Below are positions 20,470 through 30,934 of a stretch of DNA of 64,000 nucleotides, in pieces; positions within the stretch are counted from its first letter, which is position 1; each line of letters begins with the position of its first letter. The DNA comes from Nitzschia sp. DOCU1 (Eukaryota > Bacillariophyta > Bacillariophyceae > Bacillariales > Bacillariaceae). Both the position numbers and the translations under genes were made by a program. The notes beneath the pieces are model-generated. The model did not search any database. It saw only the letters and a program-made list of their open reading frames with translations, and had not been told where the DNA came from. The stretch lies in contig OX595990.1 of NCBI GenBank assembly GCA_951394045.1, positions 2,906,549-2,970,548 on the forward strand. The letters run 5' to 3'.

Positions 20470-22004
20470 CTCCGGAGAAGCAACGGCTTGCTTCGCTTAA
20501 AATTAAAAGTAGGCTTTCAAAGGATGGAGATGTAAAAATTGTGGTGGAAATTGAGTCAAAGGTAAAAACCGAATCATGAGCATTGAGTGTCATGACATTT
20601 CGATCAGCGGTCAGTGCGAACAAAAAATATCAGTCCTTGGGCCGTTGGGGTGTTCGGGTTGGCTACCGGGTACACTAACTAATAGTACGGTGTTTGATGA
20701 ATTCACTAAAAAAGTCTTGGTTTCGCTTGGGCATATCGAATGTGGTTATCGCGTTCGACTTCAATGACATCTGCAGGATCGCTCATAGGATATTACTGTA
20801 CGTCGTGGTAAAAATATACTGTAACCTTCTGTCGGAATCCTTTCATTGAAGTGGCTCTCAAAGTCGTATTGATACTAGTCCGAGGAATGAATATGGTTGG
20901 AACGTCATCGCCGGTACCAAAATTTATTGTACAGTACTACTTGCTACCTGGTACGGGATATGTTGGTCGTGTTTTGGACGCTACCAGGTATTGTCGTCAA
21001 CTCGTTGGAACCTAAAGAGTCAATGATAGAGAGAGCCGGCAACGACCTTCTTCAGTCTTCGCGAATTTTACATTCGGCTGATTATAGACTTTTATCTCAT
21101 ATTCATTGAACCTGTGGTCAGGTTCGGGTTTCAAAGGCCCTACCGGTGTAGTAGGCATATATTCTTCAGTGATGCGCCAAAATTACAATCCCAAAACGTT
21201 TTGTTCCATTTCAGAAAAGCAATTCTCCAGTTCAAAAGAACTCTATCTACTCTATTACACTACGGTATGCTCTGCACAAGATGTCGTCCATACGTTGAGA
21301 GAGAACCGAGCACGAGATGAAAGTGCCCCATCCGTAGAACCAAGTTCTCGCCCCCGGGAAGTCCGCCAAGAAGCATCTTCGGTTCGATCGATAGTCGTGA
21401 CAACGACAAGAATCAGTACCGATTACGACTATTCTCTACTCTAATAGTAGTATTCTCTGCTCTAGAATGTTCTCTATCATCATTCTGTCAGGGGGGTGCA
21501 AAAGACCGTTTTGTAACTCACGACGAAAATGACGTGTTGCAATTCCATGTGAAAGGACCGGGGACTCCACGTTCCATCACCGAGACGACGAAATCCAATG
21601 ATCGTCTATCCGATCTCCGGGGCAAAAGAGCACTATACTAGAGTTCCTATTCTGCACAAGAGGTCGTGCATACTACTAGGCGCCGAGAACACAAAGGAGT
21701 GAGATCAAAGTACCCCAACCGTCGAACTTTAAAGCCAGTTCTCGCCCCCGGATGTCAAAGAAAATCGACCTGGAAGAAGCAGCCGATGATCGATCGATAG
21801 CCTTGCGATGCAAGAAGATCAGAATCGTTCACAGCCTCCCTCCGCCCCACCATTATACTTTCTGCCCCGGTGTCCTCTGTCAATGGCGGCGGAAGAGTCA
21901 TGCAAAATCCACCAGCAGGGCTTGCTCCCAAGAAATAAATAATCTGCAGTAGTATAAAGGATATTAACGTGTCGCGAGGCAACAGTTGCACGTCTAGTAC
22001 TAGA
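20470..22004. other. intergenic region rich in short palindromes
   Basis: About 1.5 kb without a convincing gene; all frames are short and lack motifs. Two TACC-W-GGTA palindromes occur at 20945-20953 and 20982-20990, and a TACCGGGTA variant near 20665. A diverged direct repeat at 21263-21815 is listed separately. Confidence 0.45.
21263..21815. repeat. diverged direct duplication, offset about 380 bp
   Basis: A stretch starting near 21263 (anchor TCTGCACAAG at 21271) recurs about 380 bp later (anchor at 21651). Shared landmarks in the same order are CACAAG-GTCGT-CATAC, GAGAAC, GAGAT-AAAGT-CCCC, AGTTCTCGCCCCCG and CGATCGATAG. The copies differ by many substitutions and small indels, so the duplication is old. 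Neither copy has an extended reading frame. Confidence 0.6.
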
Positions 22005-24158
22005 CTAACGTTTGCCCGAGATAACCCTGTAGGCTTCCAGCGGACTGAAGAAATCCTGTTTCATCAAATCCCCAAAGTAGTTCGGACGTTTCTTGGCACC
22101 CCTGTGGAAGCTGTCGACATCCTCGACAATCACTCGCACCCGTAGGTGCGTGGGCGAAACTACGAACTGAACTGTACCTGGTCCGACAAGACTCATTGCA
22201 ACCGGTTGACTAGTCAGTATCGTCATCCGAGACCTACCGTCCTGTAGCCACCATTCCTTTCCCATGCTTTCCTCAACATTTTGAAGATCACTTGTCGCAA
22301 TGGGTGTTTCGAGTTTGAGCAGGTATCGGGTCGTCACTGTAGTAACAGGATCAATGACAATATCGGTGACGCCATCGTGATCAAAGATTTTCCGCTGCAG
22401 ATTGCCATCATCTATTTGCAACCGCCGACTGGAAGCATCCAGAGTGCAAGTCTTGAGATTCGTAGGGCTGTCGACAGGCACTGCCTTGTCGCCAGATTCG
22501 ACGAGCCAATACTCCTTGAAGGGATGCCCAACCAATCCAATTTTGTTGCGGCACGTCTTGTGAGGAATATGCGGTTGCTCAATCTCCTGCCTTGTATGAT
22601 TCCAACCCAGGCCGTGCTTTTTTGCGTAGGCCCACTTGCACATTCGACATGTGCTATGCGTTTTCGTAAACTCATATTTATCCCGAAACACAGAATCAAT
22701 AGGTTCGTACCGCCAGGTGTGATACGACTCATACAACGCCTTGTCTTGGGTGAGGCGAATCAAATAGTTGGCCAACTCCTCCGGGGATGCAAAGTCGTCA
22801 ACGAAAACGACCGAATGAGGAGGGACGTGTTCCTTTATATTTGGGGCTCCAAAGTATACTGGTAGAGTTCCAGCAGCAAAGGCACCCCATAACTTCTCGG
22901 TGATGTAATCGTCGGCTCGTTGGTTCTCAAACGCTAAATGAAAGAGATACCGTTCTAGAATTGCAGTCTTGTTCGACATGTCCACTCCCGTCGGCGGTTC
23001 GGCGTTGTTGTGACAGCCCGATAATGAATCCACTCGTAGATCTGTATTTTGCATAAGCGCCAAAACCAAGTCCTCACGCTTACTGTCCGAGTCACAATTG
23101 TTGGCAAGAAAGCTTGCACCCTTGATGACCTTGTCAAAGTCCACCGCGGCATGTTGTATGTGGTATTCGGCCCAAGAAAAGTATGGAAGAGGAATATCAG
23201 ATTGAAAGGAAGTGACAGCATAGAACTGCTCGTGAAGATACGACTTGTTTTTCACTTTGGCCTGCCCGTAATATTTTTCGCCTTCCATTGTGGAAAGGAT
23301 TTCCCACTTGGTATCTTTCACGGCAATGATACTGAGCAGAGCGTAGTCACCGGCTGTTCGACAGGAAATGGGACATGGGAACTCTTTCGTCTGGAATAAA
23401 TCGGTGTCTATTGCACGATCGTCATTGTAGAAAGACATGCTGTCGAAATTCCAATACAGTGAAATGGGCTTCATGCCGCTACCCGTCACGGGGGGAGGCC
23501 CTGGTGTAAAGATGTAGGGCGTAGAACCCTCGTTGGAGTCCAGGCACTTTGAAATCTTCTCTCCTTCGAGCACCAACGTCCCACCATTACCCCATATTAT
23601 CTCGCCGCAAAAATATCGATGAAACTCTAGCGTATTGCGTAGCTTAACCGGAGGAAACGTCGAAGACGATCCTCGCAGAAAGGACACGACAGAATTCAGA
23701 GAAACCCCAGCTGATGACTGGCAGTCTCCGTCCAAACGACACGGGGCGAGCTTCCCATCTTCTTGTTCTTGCAGAAAGGTGTCCCGCATTTTCTTGAGTT
23801 TCTTCTTTTCTTTTCCTGTAAACGCAGTGAAGATTACATCCGTCATTGGCCTTGGATCTTCTGGTCGTGCGCGCTGTTGCTGCTGGTCCTTGGTCCTTGG
23901 TACAACTTTAGGACCCTGAAGAAATGCGACAATCCATTCAGGATTTAAATACAGGGTAATCCCTAGCAACAACACAAAGGATACTTGCACTGCCCGAGGA
24001 TCCCGAAAACAGGAAATGACATTATAGGGCGATTTCCGGCCAAGACTTCGGGGCCGCCGAAGCGCAGATCTTGTTACGCCGCTGTTACGGGTGCGAGCCT
24101 CTAGATGCTTGTTATTACGTTTTGAGCTACTAGAACCTCGGTGTCGCTGAATCATCAC
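22005..24158 (-). CDS. GT10 alpha-1,3-fucosyltransferase-like type II membrane protein
   Basis: Predicted Golgi fucosyltransferase of 717 residues: basic cytosolic head, membrane anchor at about 57-79, long stem, then a GT10 domain. The donor-site motif is canonical near residues 405-450: HLAFENQ-x3-DYITEKLW, GTLPVYFGAPNI and PPHSVVFVDDF. CRMCKWAYAKKHGLGWNH follows. Such enzymes normally move fucose from GDP-fucose to glycan acceptors; the acceptor here is unknown. The C-terminal 170 residues form an extra region shared with the gene at 10405-12792 (HDGVTDI, RVRVIVEDV, SPLEAY). The gene is intronless. The intact motif makes this the likelier active member of the pair. Confidence 0.88.
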   Translation of the reverse strand: MMIQRHRGSSSSKRNNKHLEARTRNSGVTRSALRRPRSLGRKSPYNVISCFRDPRAVQVSFVLLLGITLYLNPEWIVAFLQGPKVVPRTKDQQQQRARPEDPRPMTDVIFTAFTGKEKKKLKKMRDTFLQEQEDGKLAPCRLDGDCQSSAGVSLNSVVSFLRGSSSTFPPVKLRNTLEFHRYFCGEIIWGNGGTLVLEGEKISKCLDSNEGSTPYIFTPGPPPVTGSGMKPISLYWNFDSMSFYNDDRAIDTDLFQTKEFPCPISCRTAGDYALLSIIAVKDTKWEILSTMEGEKYYGQAKVKNKSYLHEQFYAVTSFQSDIPLPYFSWAEYHIQHAAVDFDKVIKGASFLANNCDSDSKREDLVLALMQNTDLRVDSLSGCHNNAEPPTGVDMSNKTAILERYLFHLAFENQRADDYITEKLWGAFAAGTLPVYFGAPNIKEHVPPHSVVFVDDFASPEELANYLIRLTQDKALYESYHTWRYEPIDSVFRDKYEFTKTHSTCRMCKWAYAKKHGLGWNHTRQEIEQPHIPHKTCRNKIGLVGHPFKEYWLVESGDKAVPVDSPTNLKTCTLDASSRRLQIDDGNLQRKIFDHDGVTDIVIDPVTTVTTRYLLKLETPIATSDLQNVEESMGKEWWLQDGRSRMTILTSQPVAMSLVGPGTVQFVVSPTHLRVRVIVEDVDSFHRGAKKRPNYFGDLMKQDFFSPLEAYRVISGKR

Positions 24159-25144
24159 TCCTCCTCACAGATTGTTGGCTGGATCCTTTCATGATACTAA
24201 CTCTCTGTTTGGTAGTGCTCAACGAGCTGCAATGCAGAATGGCCTTGCATACTGCGGCGGCGGTGGCGGACGGAGATTTTTTTGGGTCGTTGGCAGCAGC
24301 TACTACCGGTAGGTAGCTATGTATTGATAAAATAGGTATACTATCGGTTTTACATAGCTGGACGGATGTACTTGCGAATTTCGCTTCTCTCGTAGAGACG
24401 TTCTGCGTTGCAAAGTTGCAGTGAAGTCTCCATGAAGGGAATGTTCGACACCATTCCCATGAAAATGATAAGAGCCCCATGGGCGACCAAATGTATATGC
24501 CTCAATGAGCGACCATTTTTCAGATGATACTGACGTATAACCCTCCCAAATTATTCTCCTGCCATTTTTGATATGTATTGCGTCGACGGCCTTCGTTCGT
24601 TAAATCGACCTCCGATCGATGATTCTTATTAGCGCTTTTCGTTTTGCTTTTCTTTTTGAATTATCGTTCAGACACTACAGTGACAGTCAGTACATAAGCG
24701 GTGACGTCGCTTGCCAGGTACAATACTATACCGTACCTACTACCAGACATGCAGTATTTTGTAATATACCACTGTGTCTATCTTACCTAGCGTAGCGACA
24801 CGTAAGAACATTACCGACATGCAATTTTAGTCCCTTCAGTAGCTCGTCGCCCCGCGACGTTCATCGTCAATTCCACGAATAGCCTCGAATAGCCTCGATG
24901 CGGAACAAGAGTTCCCGAGAGCACTCTCCCGTTTCGCTGGAAAAGTTTCCTGAATGCACCGCAGTCGTTGGAAATCAATAATAACGAAGCGCCAAGCCGT
25001 TCATTGGGAAGCGCAATTATTATTATAATACCTTCTTCAATTTCGGTGCCTTCCCCTTCGTCCTTCCGCCGGAACGTGCATGCAGCAATCGTAGAGAGTT
25101 TCGTTGATCACCACTATTGTGTAATAAATCTTGGATAGTACCTG
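24159..25144. other. divergent intergenic region
   Basis: Nearly 1 kb between the starts of a minus-strand and a plus-strand gene. It contains TACCGGTA at 24304-24311 and CAGGTAC/CCGTACC elements near 24715-24740. No gene, RNA or clear repeat is supported. Both promoters should lie here. Confidence 0.4.
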
Positions 25145-26008
25145 ATGACCATGAACAAACCTTGCTCTCGAATGTCGATGAACGAGTCGCCGTCACTCGA
25201 TTTCAAATCAAGTGATACAATGTCAAGAATTCGAGATATGAAGACAGGCCGAATACAGCAGCGAAGTAACCAAGGCAAAACTCGGAGTGCTAGCAAGATG
25301 TCTCATCATCCTAGGCCGGTGGAACCATTATTTGACGAGGTTAGCGCTGAAGTTGTCTTAGACCTCGATATGGATCACTTGGACATTATTCTGCGGAACG
25401 TTATCAAGCACTTCTCGGATAACCGTTCGTTAATCAAAACTGCTCGGAATCTCTCGTATAAAGTCGGGGCAGTGAAGAAGCCAGTGGGAAAGAGGATAGG
25501 TGGAGTAAACTTGGAAGACATTGCCGAAGTTCTCGAGACGGCTCTAAGCACACTCGTCGAACTTCCAACCGCAGTCGTGGCTTATATACATACGTATCTC
25601 GGCATGATCCATCAGCAGGAGAACAGGTATGATCTTGCCATCGCTTCCTTTGTGAAAGCTCTATGGCTTCGGCGTTCGGCTCACCAGCCTGTAGAGCTGA
25701 TTGCTGTGGCTTCCTATCGCCTCGGTCTTGCATACGCCTTGAATGGCGATGTTGTCAATGCCAAAGCGGCCCTGAAACAAGCTATTCAGTTCTATTCCAA
25801 GGCCCCCATGCCCATGGATCATGAGTTTGTGTTGGCTGCCCAAAACCATCTCTTTGAGCTCAAGAAGCAAGGCGGCGCCGACGATGCTGACACATTCTTC
25901 AAGCCAAAGCCTTTCGGTATTGAACGAGATGCAGAGACTGTCACTACCAGTGATAGTATGACGGCTAGCTATTCCGAGGGAAGGAGAGGCTCATCGTATC
26001 GATCATAA
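25145..26008 (+). CDS. TPR-like helical repeat protein
   Basis: Predicted soluble protein of 287 residues. The first 60 residues are disordered and Ser/Arg-rich. The middle (about 75-245) is helical and contains TPR-like pairs: YIHTYLGMIHQQENRYDLAI then SYRLGLAYALNGDVVNAKAA, each followed by a second helix (SFVKALWLRR, LKQAIQFY). The tail is again disordered and Ser-rich. TPR proteins act as adaptors; no partner is evident. A second in-frame Met lies two codons after the first, so the exact start is uncertain. Confidence 0.72.
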   Translation: MTMNKPCSRMSMNESPSLDFKSSDTMSRIRDMKTGRIQQRSNQGKTRSASKMSHHPRPVEPLFDEVSAEVVLDLDMDHLDIILRNVIKHFSDNRSLIKTARNLSYKVGAVKKPVGKRIGGVNLEDIAEVLETALSTLVELPTAVVAYIHTYLGMIHQQENRYDLAIASFVKALWLRRSAHQPVELIAVASYRLGLAYALNGDVVNAKAALKQAIQFYSKAPMPMDHEFVLAAQNHLFELKKQGGADDADTFFKPKPFGIERDAETVTTSDSMTASYSEGRRGSSYRS

Positions 26009-26572
26009 AATAGGTTGTAGAACTAAACGTTGTATCGCCCTTTTTCCAAGATAATAGATAACTTCTGGGAGCTAGCACAAAGGAAAGATGGCGACTCAAG
26101 TTCTCCAGAACAAGTTTTGATGTAGCATCCGAGTCCACCAAACTCAGGGCACCATTACAGCATGCAGAATCAAAGCCGCGGGGCCTAGTCTGCTATTGGA
26201 TGGACGGCCAAATAAACGTTGTGCTCGCGTCGACCCTTCCCATGGTGTTGTTTTCTCCATCGGGTGTTCTACGATGTCGTTCCCCACTTTCAAGTGGCCA
26301 AAGTAACTCTTCATTTAGACAGCGACTCTTCGCTGCTATTACCTACAAATGCTAGCTGGTAGTAGCATAAGGGTTCGATGGCTTATTTTGCTGGTGTCCT
26401 CCGATAACGCCACACGCGCAGACGTGTTCACCGGTGAACGTTATTGAAGAGTGAGCACACATCCATCGTCGACGATGGGCAAACCTGATCTTCCTTTGGC
26501 AAACACCCAGCTACGCCTACTTCCCTGTCGGTACAATTGCCCACAAGCAATGTCATCTTGCTTTAACTGCTA
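26009..26572. other. convergent intergenic region
   Basis: About 560 bp between the 3' ends of a plus-strand and a minus-strand gene. The only longer frame (from 26451) overlaps the NOSIP gene antisense and lacks motifs. Both transcript ends should lie here. Confidence 0.4.
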
Positions 26573-27382
26573 CTACGTCATGCCTGGACGATATGTCTGC
26601 GCTTCGAGAGATCCCCCATTGCCTGCAAAGGAGCTGCCACCCTTCTGTAGCTTGAGAATCTTGGAAATTTTCCGACCAGTCACGGGGCAAACCTTTTCTT
26701 TACCCAAGTCATTGTACACTTGCTCCAAGATAATTTGGGCAGGCTCGTCTGGTTTGGTAATGAGAGCCAGTGCTTGTTGGGCGACGATCGACTTTTCCGA
26801 AACAGCGCATACAACTTGATCGTCCTTGTTGCGCTTGAGATCTAGCGATATTAAGTCTTTTCGCCGCAGCGGTTGTTGACTCATGGGTGACAATGGCCGT
26901 TTCGGAGGAGGTTCCATCTCTAGCTCATCCGTTGAATCTCCCTTCCCCGGCTGAGAATCGGCTAGCCAAAAACTAGAGCGCTTAAGAGGATTCACTTCTG
27001 CCGTCTTTTGCTTTTTCTGGACCACTTTTTGACTGTCTTCAAACTTTTCCACTTCTAACTTTCGTTTCCGTTCTTGCTCTTGCACATTTTCGTTCTGCTT
27101 GCTTTGAAGCCATTGCTCGTAGCGTTGCTGAGCTTGCTTCAGAGTCTGCGTTTGGTGCAAAAGATACTGTAGGATCGCGGATCGCTCGTAGACAAAGCCA
27201 GATGGAGTAGCAACCGGTTGCTCCTTGGCAGGATGAAGAGACAGTGCACAGTGGCCGAATGTGTATTGGCTAGCACCTCCTAGCCGAGCCGTGCTAGTTC
27301 CGTACGCCTTGCCGTATTCTTTCCGTTCGTAATTGGTGAGGGGCAAATGCCCCGATCCGGCTTGCTTGCTCTTTCGCGCCAT
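26573..27382 (-). CDS. NOSIP: nitric oxide synthase-interacting protein homologue (NOSIP, U-box-like)
   Basis: Predicted NOSIP orthologue of 269 residues. The frame is open to 27481, but the family begins with M-[AT]-R-x-S-K, which places the start at 27382. Landmarks in order: LTNYERKEYG, YGTSTARLGG, CALSLHPAKEQPVATPSGFVYER with AILQYLLHQ (split U-box, first half), a coiled and charged middle, SSFWLAD, then the second half with VCAVSEKSI, KVCPVTGRKI and a final GGSSFAGNGG...YRPGM. In other eukaryotes NOSIP is a nuclear U-box-type E3 ligase found with late spliceosomes; that is the likely role here, since the nitric-oxide link is specific to animals. Confidence 0.93.
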   Translation of the reverse strand: MARKSKQAGSGHLPLTNYERKEYGKAYGTSTARLGGASQYTFGHCALSLHPAKEQPVATPSGFVYERSAILQYLLHQTQTLKQAQQRYEQWLQSKQNENVQEQERKRKLEVEKFEDSQKVVQKKQKTAEVNPLKRSSFWLADSQPGKGDSTDELEMEPPPKRPLSPMSQQPLRRKDLISLDLKRNKDDQVVCAVSEKSIVAQQALALITKPDEPAQIILEQVYNDLGKEKVCPVTGRKISKILKLQKGGSSFAGNGGSLEAQTYRPGMT

Positions 27383-27806
27383 GGAAGGAAATTTGGATTC
27401 TCGGGTCTTCTGGCTATGGGATGACAACGGCAACGGAGATTTCTCTATTGATGGTACGTAGACAAGTGCTTTGTATCTCAATGGGGACGTATCTCTATGT
27501 TATCACCATTGCGATGGACGCTTTCCGATGGTCGGGTCGATGATGCAGATGATGAAGGGTCCGTCGGGCGGCCGCCGCCAGCCACCCAAGAGCCGATCGA
27601 CTAGATCGATTCAAATCTAACAACGGCCAAAAAATGCCGCCGAAAGAATTGGAATTTTGGTCTTGCGTCACAAAATTTCATGCCAACTCCAACCTTTCCT
27701 CCTCTTCCACAAGAAAGTGAATACGATCACATGGCAAGGAGTCTGCACGTACTAGCCTTGTCAGCAACATCACCCGAAACAATTATCTGAGACCTTGTTG
27801 TTAACA
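27383..27806. promoter_or_regulatory. divergent promoter region of NOSIP and a small membrane protein
   Basis: This 424-bp gap lies between the NOSIP start and the plus-strand start at 27807 and should hold both promoters. A GGCGGCCGCCGCCAGCC GC-rich block occurs near 27570. No binding site is recognised with confidence. Confidence 0.35.
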
Positions 27807-28178
27807 ATGGCCGTGGCTAAAAGCGACCCAAGACAATTAATGGTATCGACCTCCTCTTTACCAAACGGCAATGCTGCCAGGAATCCTGGACTTGTCGGAA
27901 AGTACAACTTATTTGCCATGAAATGGGGCAGGACAAGTCAACTTTTGACAGTAGCGATCATGGTGCATATACTTTTGTTTTTCATATTGTTTTCGTCTAC
28001 CATGATGGAATTGCAACAATCACGCAAGGGCGGCGATGTCCTGCAAGCCGTCAGTGCTGGGCAGCAACAATTTCGGACAAGCGTGGGTAGGAACCAGCGG
28101 TCTCTTTTGCAAGAAATTCCAATACTGTCCTTAAGCGGATCAGGGGATGGGCTGTCCAGAGGGAAAGGAACGCATTGA
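27807..28178 (+). CDS. small single-pass membrane protein, possibly an orphan Golgi-type anchor
   Basis: Predicted 123-residue protein starting at the Met at 27807, which has a better context (AACAATGG) than the upstream in-frame Met. It has a 45-residue basic head, one hydrophobic helix (LLTVAIMVHILLFFILF) and then a Gln/Ser/Gly-rich segment. This is the N-terminal layout of a Golgi type II enzyme (tail, anchor, stem), but no catalytic domain follows: the next 1.1 kb is broken in all frames. It could be a genuine small protein or the 5' remnant of a lost glycosyltransferase. Confidence 0.45.
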   Translation: MAVAKSDPRQLMVSTSSLPNGNAARNPGLVGKYNLFAMKWGRTSQLLTVAIMVHILLFFILFSSTMMELQQSRKGGDVLQAVSAGQQQFRTSVGRNQRSLLQEIPILSLSGSGDGLSRGKGTH

Positions 28179-29312
28179 TAGTCCAGTATGGGGGCAACAA
28201 GCACTAGTAATACTGCTGCTGGTACTTTCTTCGCAACAGGCAAGCACAACACGCTTTCGAGAAGCCCTACAATACAACGTTTGGTCTTGTGTTGAGCATT
28301 GTGGTGGCAGTCGAGCACGAATTATCACTGAGCGTATCGACTCAGGGCATCTGTTCTATGAATGACAAGTTTCGTGGGCGCCGTCCTTTGACGCCTCAAT
28401 CGTCGACGAAAACTTGACTGGAATACAAACACCGAATCGATGCATTGAGCTCGGACTACAAGCAATGAGTTAGACGTCACCATCGGAAGGGTGTTGCCTT
28501 TTGGTTGTGCAACCATGTTCTGGCAGGCGATGGAAGCATGGGCTGGTGGCGGGTACTAGCTGAACTCGCATGCCACTATTGTGTTGTTCATGATAATCAT
28601 ACCCCAGCCCGACCGCTGCAACTTTTCATGACCATCATACCGCGTAGTCATCGCGATCGCTCTGACATATTCGCTCAGATATCATATAGTGTAACTCGAA
28701 TAGGGCAGTGCATGAACTCGGACCGAGTAGTAGCTATTAAGGAAGTACCCCCGAATAGGACTACTCCTAGTAGTGCTGAAAGAGTTGCAGTCAATGCTGG
28801 CAGGTTTCCTCCAATATCAAATAAGTTAGACTACAAATTAGATGTCTATCCTGATTGTCTTTCGACGTTCCGCTCGATCAAAGCCCCATCCTGGGCAACA
28901 CTAGAGCATTGTCCTCATTCATATTGTAGCTGAGATGGGAGAGTGGACGCGAAAAAATGGGAGCCTCAAGAGTCCCCAAACTGCGAAACCGGGATTTTCG
29001 ACGCGCGTTCGAGTTCCACATCCCCCTTTTCACGTCTCGACGCGGACCGCACACCCCACGTCCGCTTTGTTTTCTACTATCATAGTTGTTGAGTTGCAAG
29101 AGATGACGTTCAGCCATTCAATCCTCCTGACCTCCTGGGTATCATACTCTCTTGCATCAGAACAACTTGACAGAGACGAGGCTTGCCGCTGGTAGAGAAG
29201 CAAACGCTCTTCCAAGCAACTTTCCACTAGGCGACACAACGTTTTTGCATCGGACTTATCTGGCCGACTGCGCCGTACGATTGCTGTGCCGTTTCGGAGG
29301 TGAATTTTAGCA
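28179..29312. other. intergenic, no supported gene
   Basis: About 1.1 kb with only short, motif-free frames on both strands. If the gene upstream is a decayed type II enzyme, its lost body would have lain here, but no glycosyltransferase motif is recognisable. No tRNA or repeat was found. Confidence 0.4.
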
Positions 29313-29870
29313 ATGTCCTTGGAGCAACGATGTCAGCAGTTTCACGAGGCTGCCATGGGCAGTGGCAAAAGCAAGGGGGCTGTCAAGGAAATTGCGACTT
29401 TGCGAAAGTTTCTGCACAAGAATCAAGACAAGCGCTTTACTGACAAGGAGGTGAGCCGCCTATTCGACAGCATCCAGCTTTATGTCCACAAGGAAGATTT
29501 GGAAAGTGAGCACAAGGAGGGCCTCCTTGAAGATGCGTTGAAGATGCCATTTACAGTTTTCTCCACGAAGCAGAAAAAGTCAATGCTCAAATGGCTAGAG
29601 AGTCTTCGTGGGGGCGAGGTTCCGAAGAAATCTCAGGCTGGATCATCTCAGCAAGCGCAGGTGCTTTCCATCATTGACCTCGTGGAAGGAAAATTGTCGC
29701 TAATGGACGACGAAACTGGCGATACCTACGAAGATATTTCACTCCCATTGGGGGAACTTGGAGCAGCTATTCAGAGTGCTTTCGAAGAAACGGATGGTGT
29801 TATATCAGTCAGGGCGGAAGTTGATGACGACGGAGTGATAAAGATTCTATGTCTAAATGTAACTGAATGA
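29313..29870 (+). CDS. eIF5A C-terminal-domain-like protein with a novel helical N-terminus
   Basis: Predicted 185-residue protein. Residues about 115-182 resemble the C-terminal OB-fold of eIF5A/Hex1: SLMDDETGD-x3-D-x2-LP-x-GELG, then a helix and a VISVRAEVDDDG strand, matching the usual SLMDDETG...LPEGELG...V-V-SAMGEE pattern. The N-terminal 100 residues are helical and charged and do not look like the eIF5A SH3-like domain; there is no hypusination loop. It is therefore not the translation factor itself. The start context AGCAATGTC is reasonable. Role unknown. Confidence 0.72.
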   Translation: MSLEQRCQQFHEAAMGSGKSKGAVKEIATLRKFLHKNQDKRFTDKEVSRLFDSIQLYVHKEDLESEHKEGLLEDALKMPFTVFSTKQKKSMLKWLESLRGGEVPKKSQAGSSQQAQVLSIIDLVEGKLSLMDDETGDTYEDISLPLGELGAAIQSAFEETDGVISVRAEVDDDGVIKILCLNVTE

Positions 29871-29986
29871 TGGTGCACAAGCATCCCAAGTGGACAATGC
29901 TCTGAAGTGATCCACCCTTGGTATCACCCTTGGTGGCATTGCTCCATTCTGTGCTAAAAGAATTCCCGATAAAAGATCAATATCTG

Positions 29987-30934
29987 TTATGCGCTTGCAG
30001 CAGTGTGTCGCATCCAATCACTTGAAGGCGTGTTGCCGTCACAAGGCACCGCCTCTTCGATCGGAACTGCAATAGCAGTCGGTATTATATGTTCTTGGTC
30101 TCCCATGATCTGATCTCCAGACTCTGTCAACGGGAGAGCTCGCGCAGGTAAACGCTTGCTTCGTGCCTGTGGTCTTGAGATTAGCTCGAAGGAATGGCAT
30201 TGATCGTGCTCTCCGAGGTGATAGCAAGTCTCACACAGGTTGCAAGCTTCGCATACACTGCACTGGTATCTTGCCCCAAGAATGAAACCCCTTCGACAGT
30301 CTGAGCACTGGATTCCTCGGTGGAACGCTTGGCAACAGCTTTGCGACACTAGCTTGCACCCAGCGTCGCAAGAACATTCAGCTTGCATGCCTTGGCAGTG
30401 AACGCAATGACGGGTTCTGATGATGTGTAGAAGAGTACTGGGCACGTTCACGAGTGCTTTCTGAAGTGAAAGGACTGGCTTGATGTAGATGTCGTTGATC
30501 CATTGTATGGTGCATAAAATCACATGGGGCTTTGCAGCTTGGAGACGTGATGATCCCCCTTGCTGCTCCCAGAAGGCAGGCTGCACGGGAAAGTAATGCC
30601 TTGCGGTATCCAAATCAAAGAACGCGTTGCACACGTGGGCAGGCAGAAGCCGACGTTCCTCGTCAAGGAATATTACTTTCTCGATGAGATTAGTAAGGTT
30701 GAAATGCGTCAATACAAGTTCGAGGATCAGATACTGCTGCTCGCTGGAGTAGAATTGAGCCCGTTCGAAGTCAATCACACGCTGGTCGTAAGCTACCGGC
30801 ATCATGTTGCATCCCAGCATGCAACATTTTAGGTAAAACGACAGTCTACACACGTCGAAATCTGGGATGGAGGTGGTGGTTCCGTAGGGGTAGACCTTTT
30901 GCACGGCAATGGATTGATCCTCGTCTGATGCCAT
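29987..30934 (-). CDS. ZZ-type zinc finger protein
   Basis: Predicted 315-residue protein. Residues 206-250 form a ZZ zinc finger: HRGIQC-x2-C, then RYQCSVC-x4-LCETC and GEHDQCHSF. Just before it, residues 176-204 are unusually Cys-rich (HCVHC, CSC, GC, SCC) and may bind further zinc. The N-terminal 170 residues are predicted globular, with several aromatic and Cys residues, and match nothing I know. The C-terminus is disordered. ZZ domains bind peptides, including histone tails and N-degrons; the substrate here is unknown. It ends tail-to-tail about 110 bp from the eIF5A-like gene. Confidence 0.78.
   Translation of the reverse strand: MASDEDQSIAVQKVYPYGTTTSIPDFDVCRLSFYLKCCMLGCNMMPVAYDQRVIDFERAQFYSSEQQYLILELVLTHFNLTNLIEKVIFLDEERRLLPAHVCNAFFDLDTARHYFPVQPAFWEQQGGSSRLQAAKPHVILCTIQWINDIYIKPVLSLQKALVNVPSTLLHIIRTRHCVHCQGMQAECSCDAGCKLVSQSCCQAFHRGIQCSDCRRGFILGARYQCSVCEACNLCETCYHLGEHDQCHSFELISRPQARSKRLPARALPLTESGDQIMGDQEHIIPTAIAVPIEEAVPCDGNTPSSDWMRHTAASA

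Noticed and set aside
26355..26385. GGTTCGA word as a tRNA T-loop
   Set aside because: No acceptor, D or anticodon stems can be built around it.
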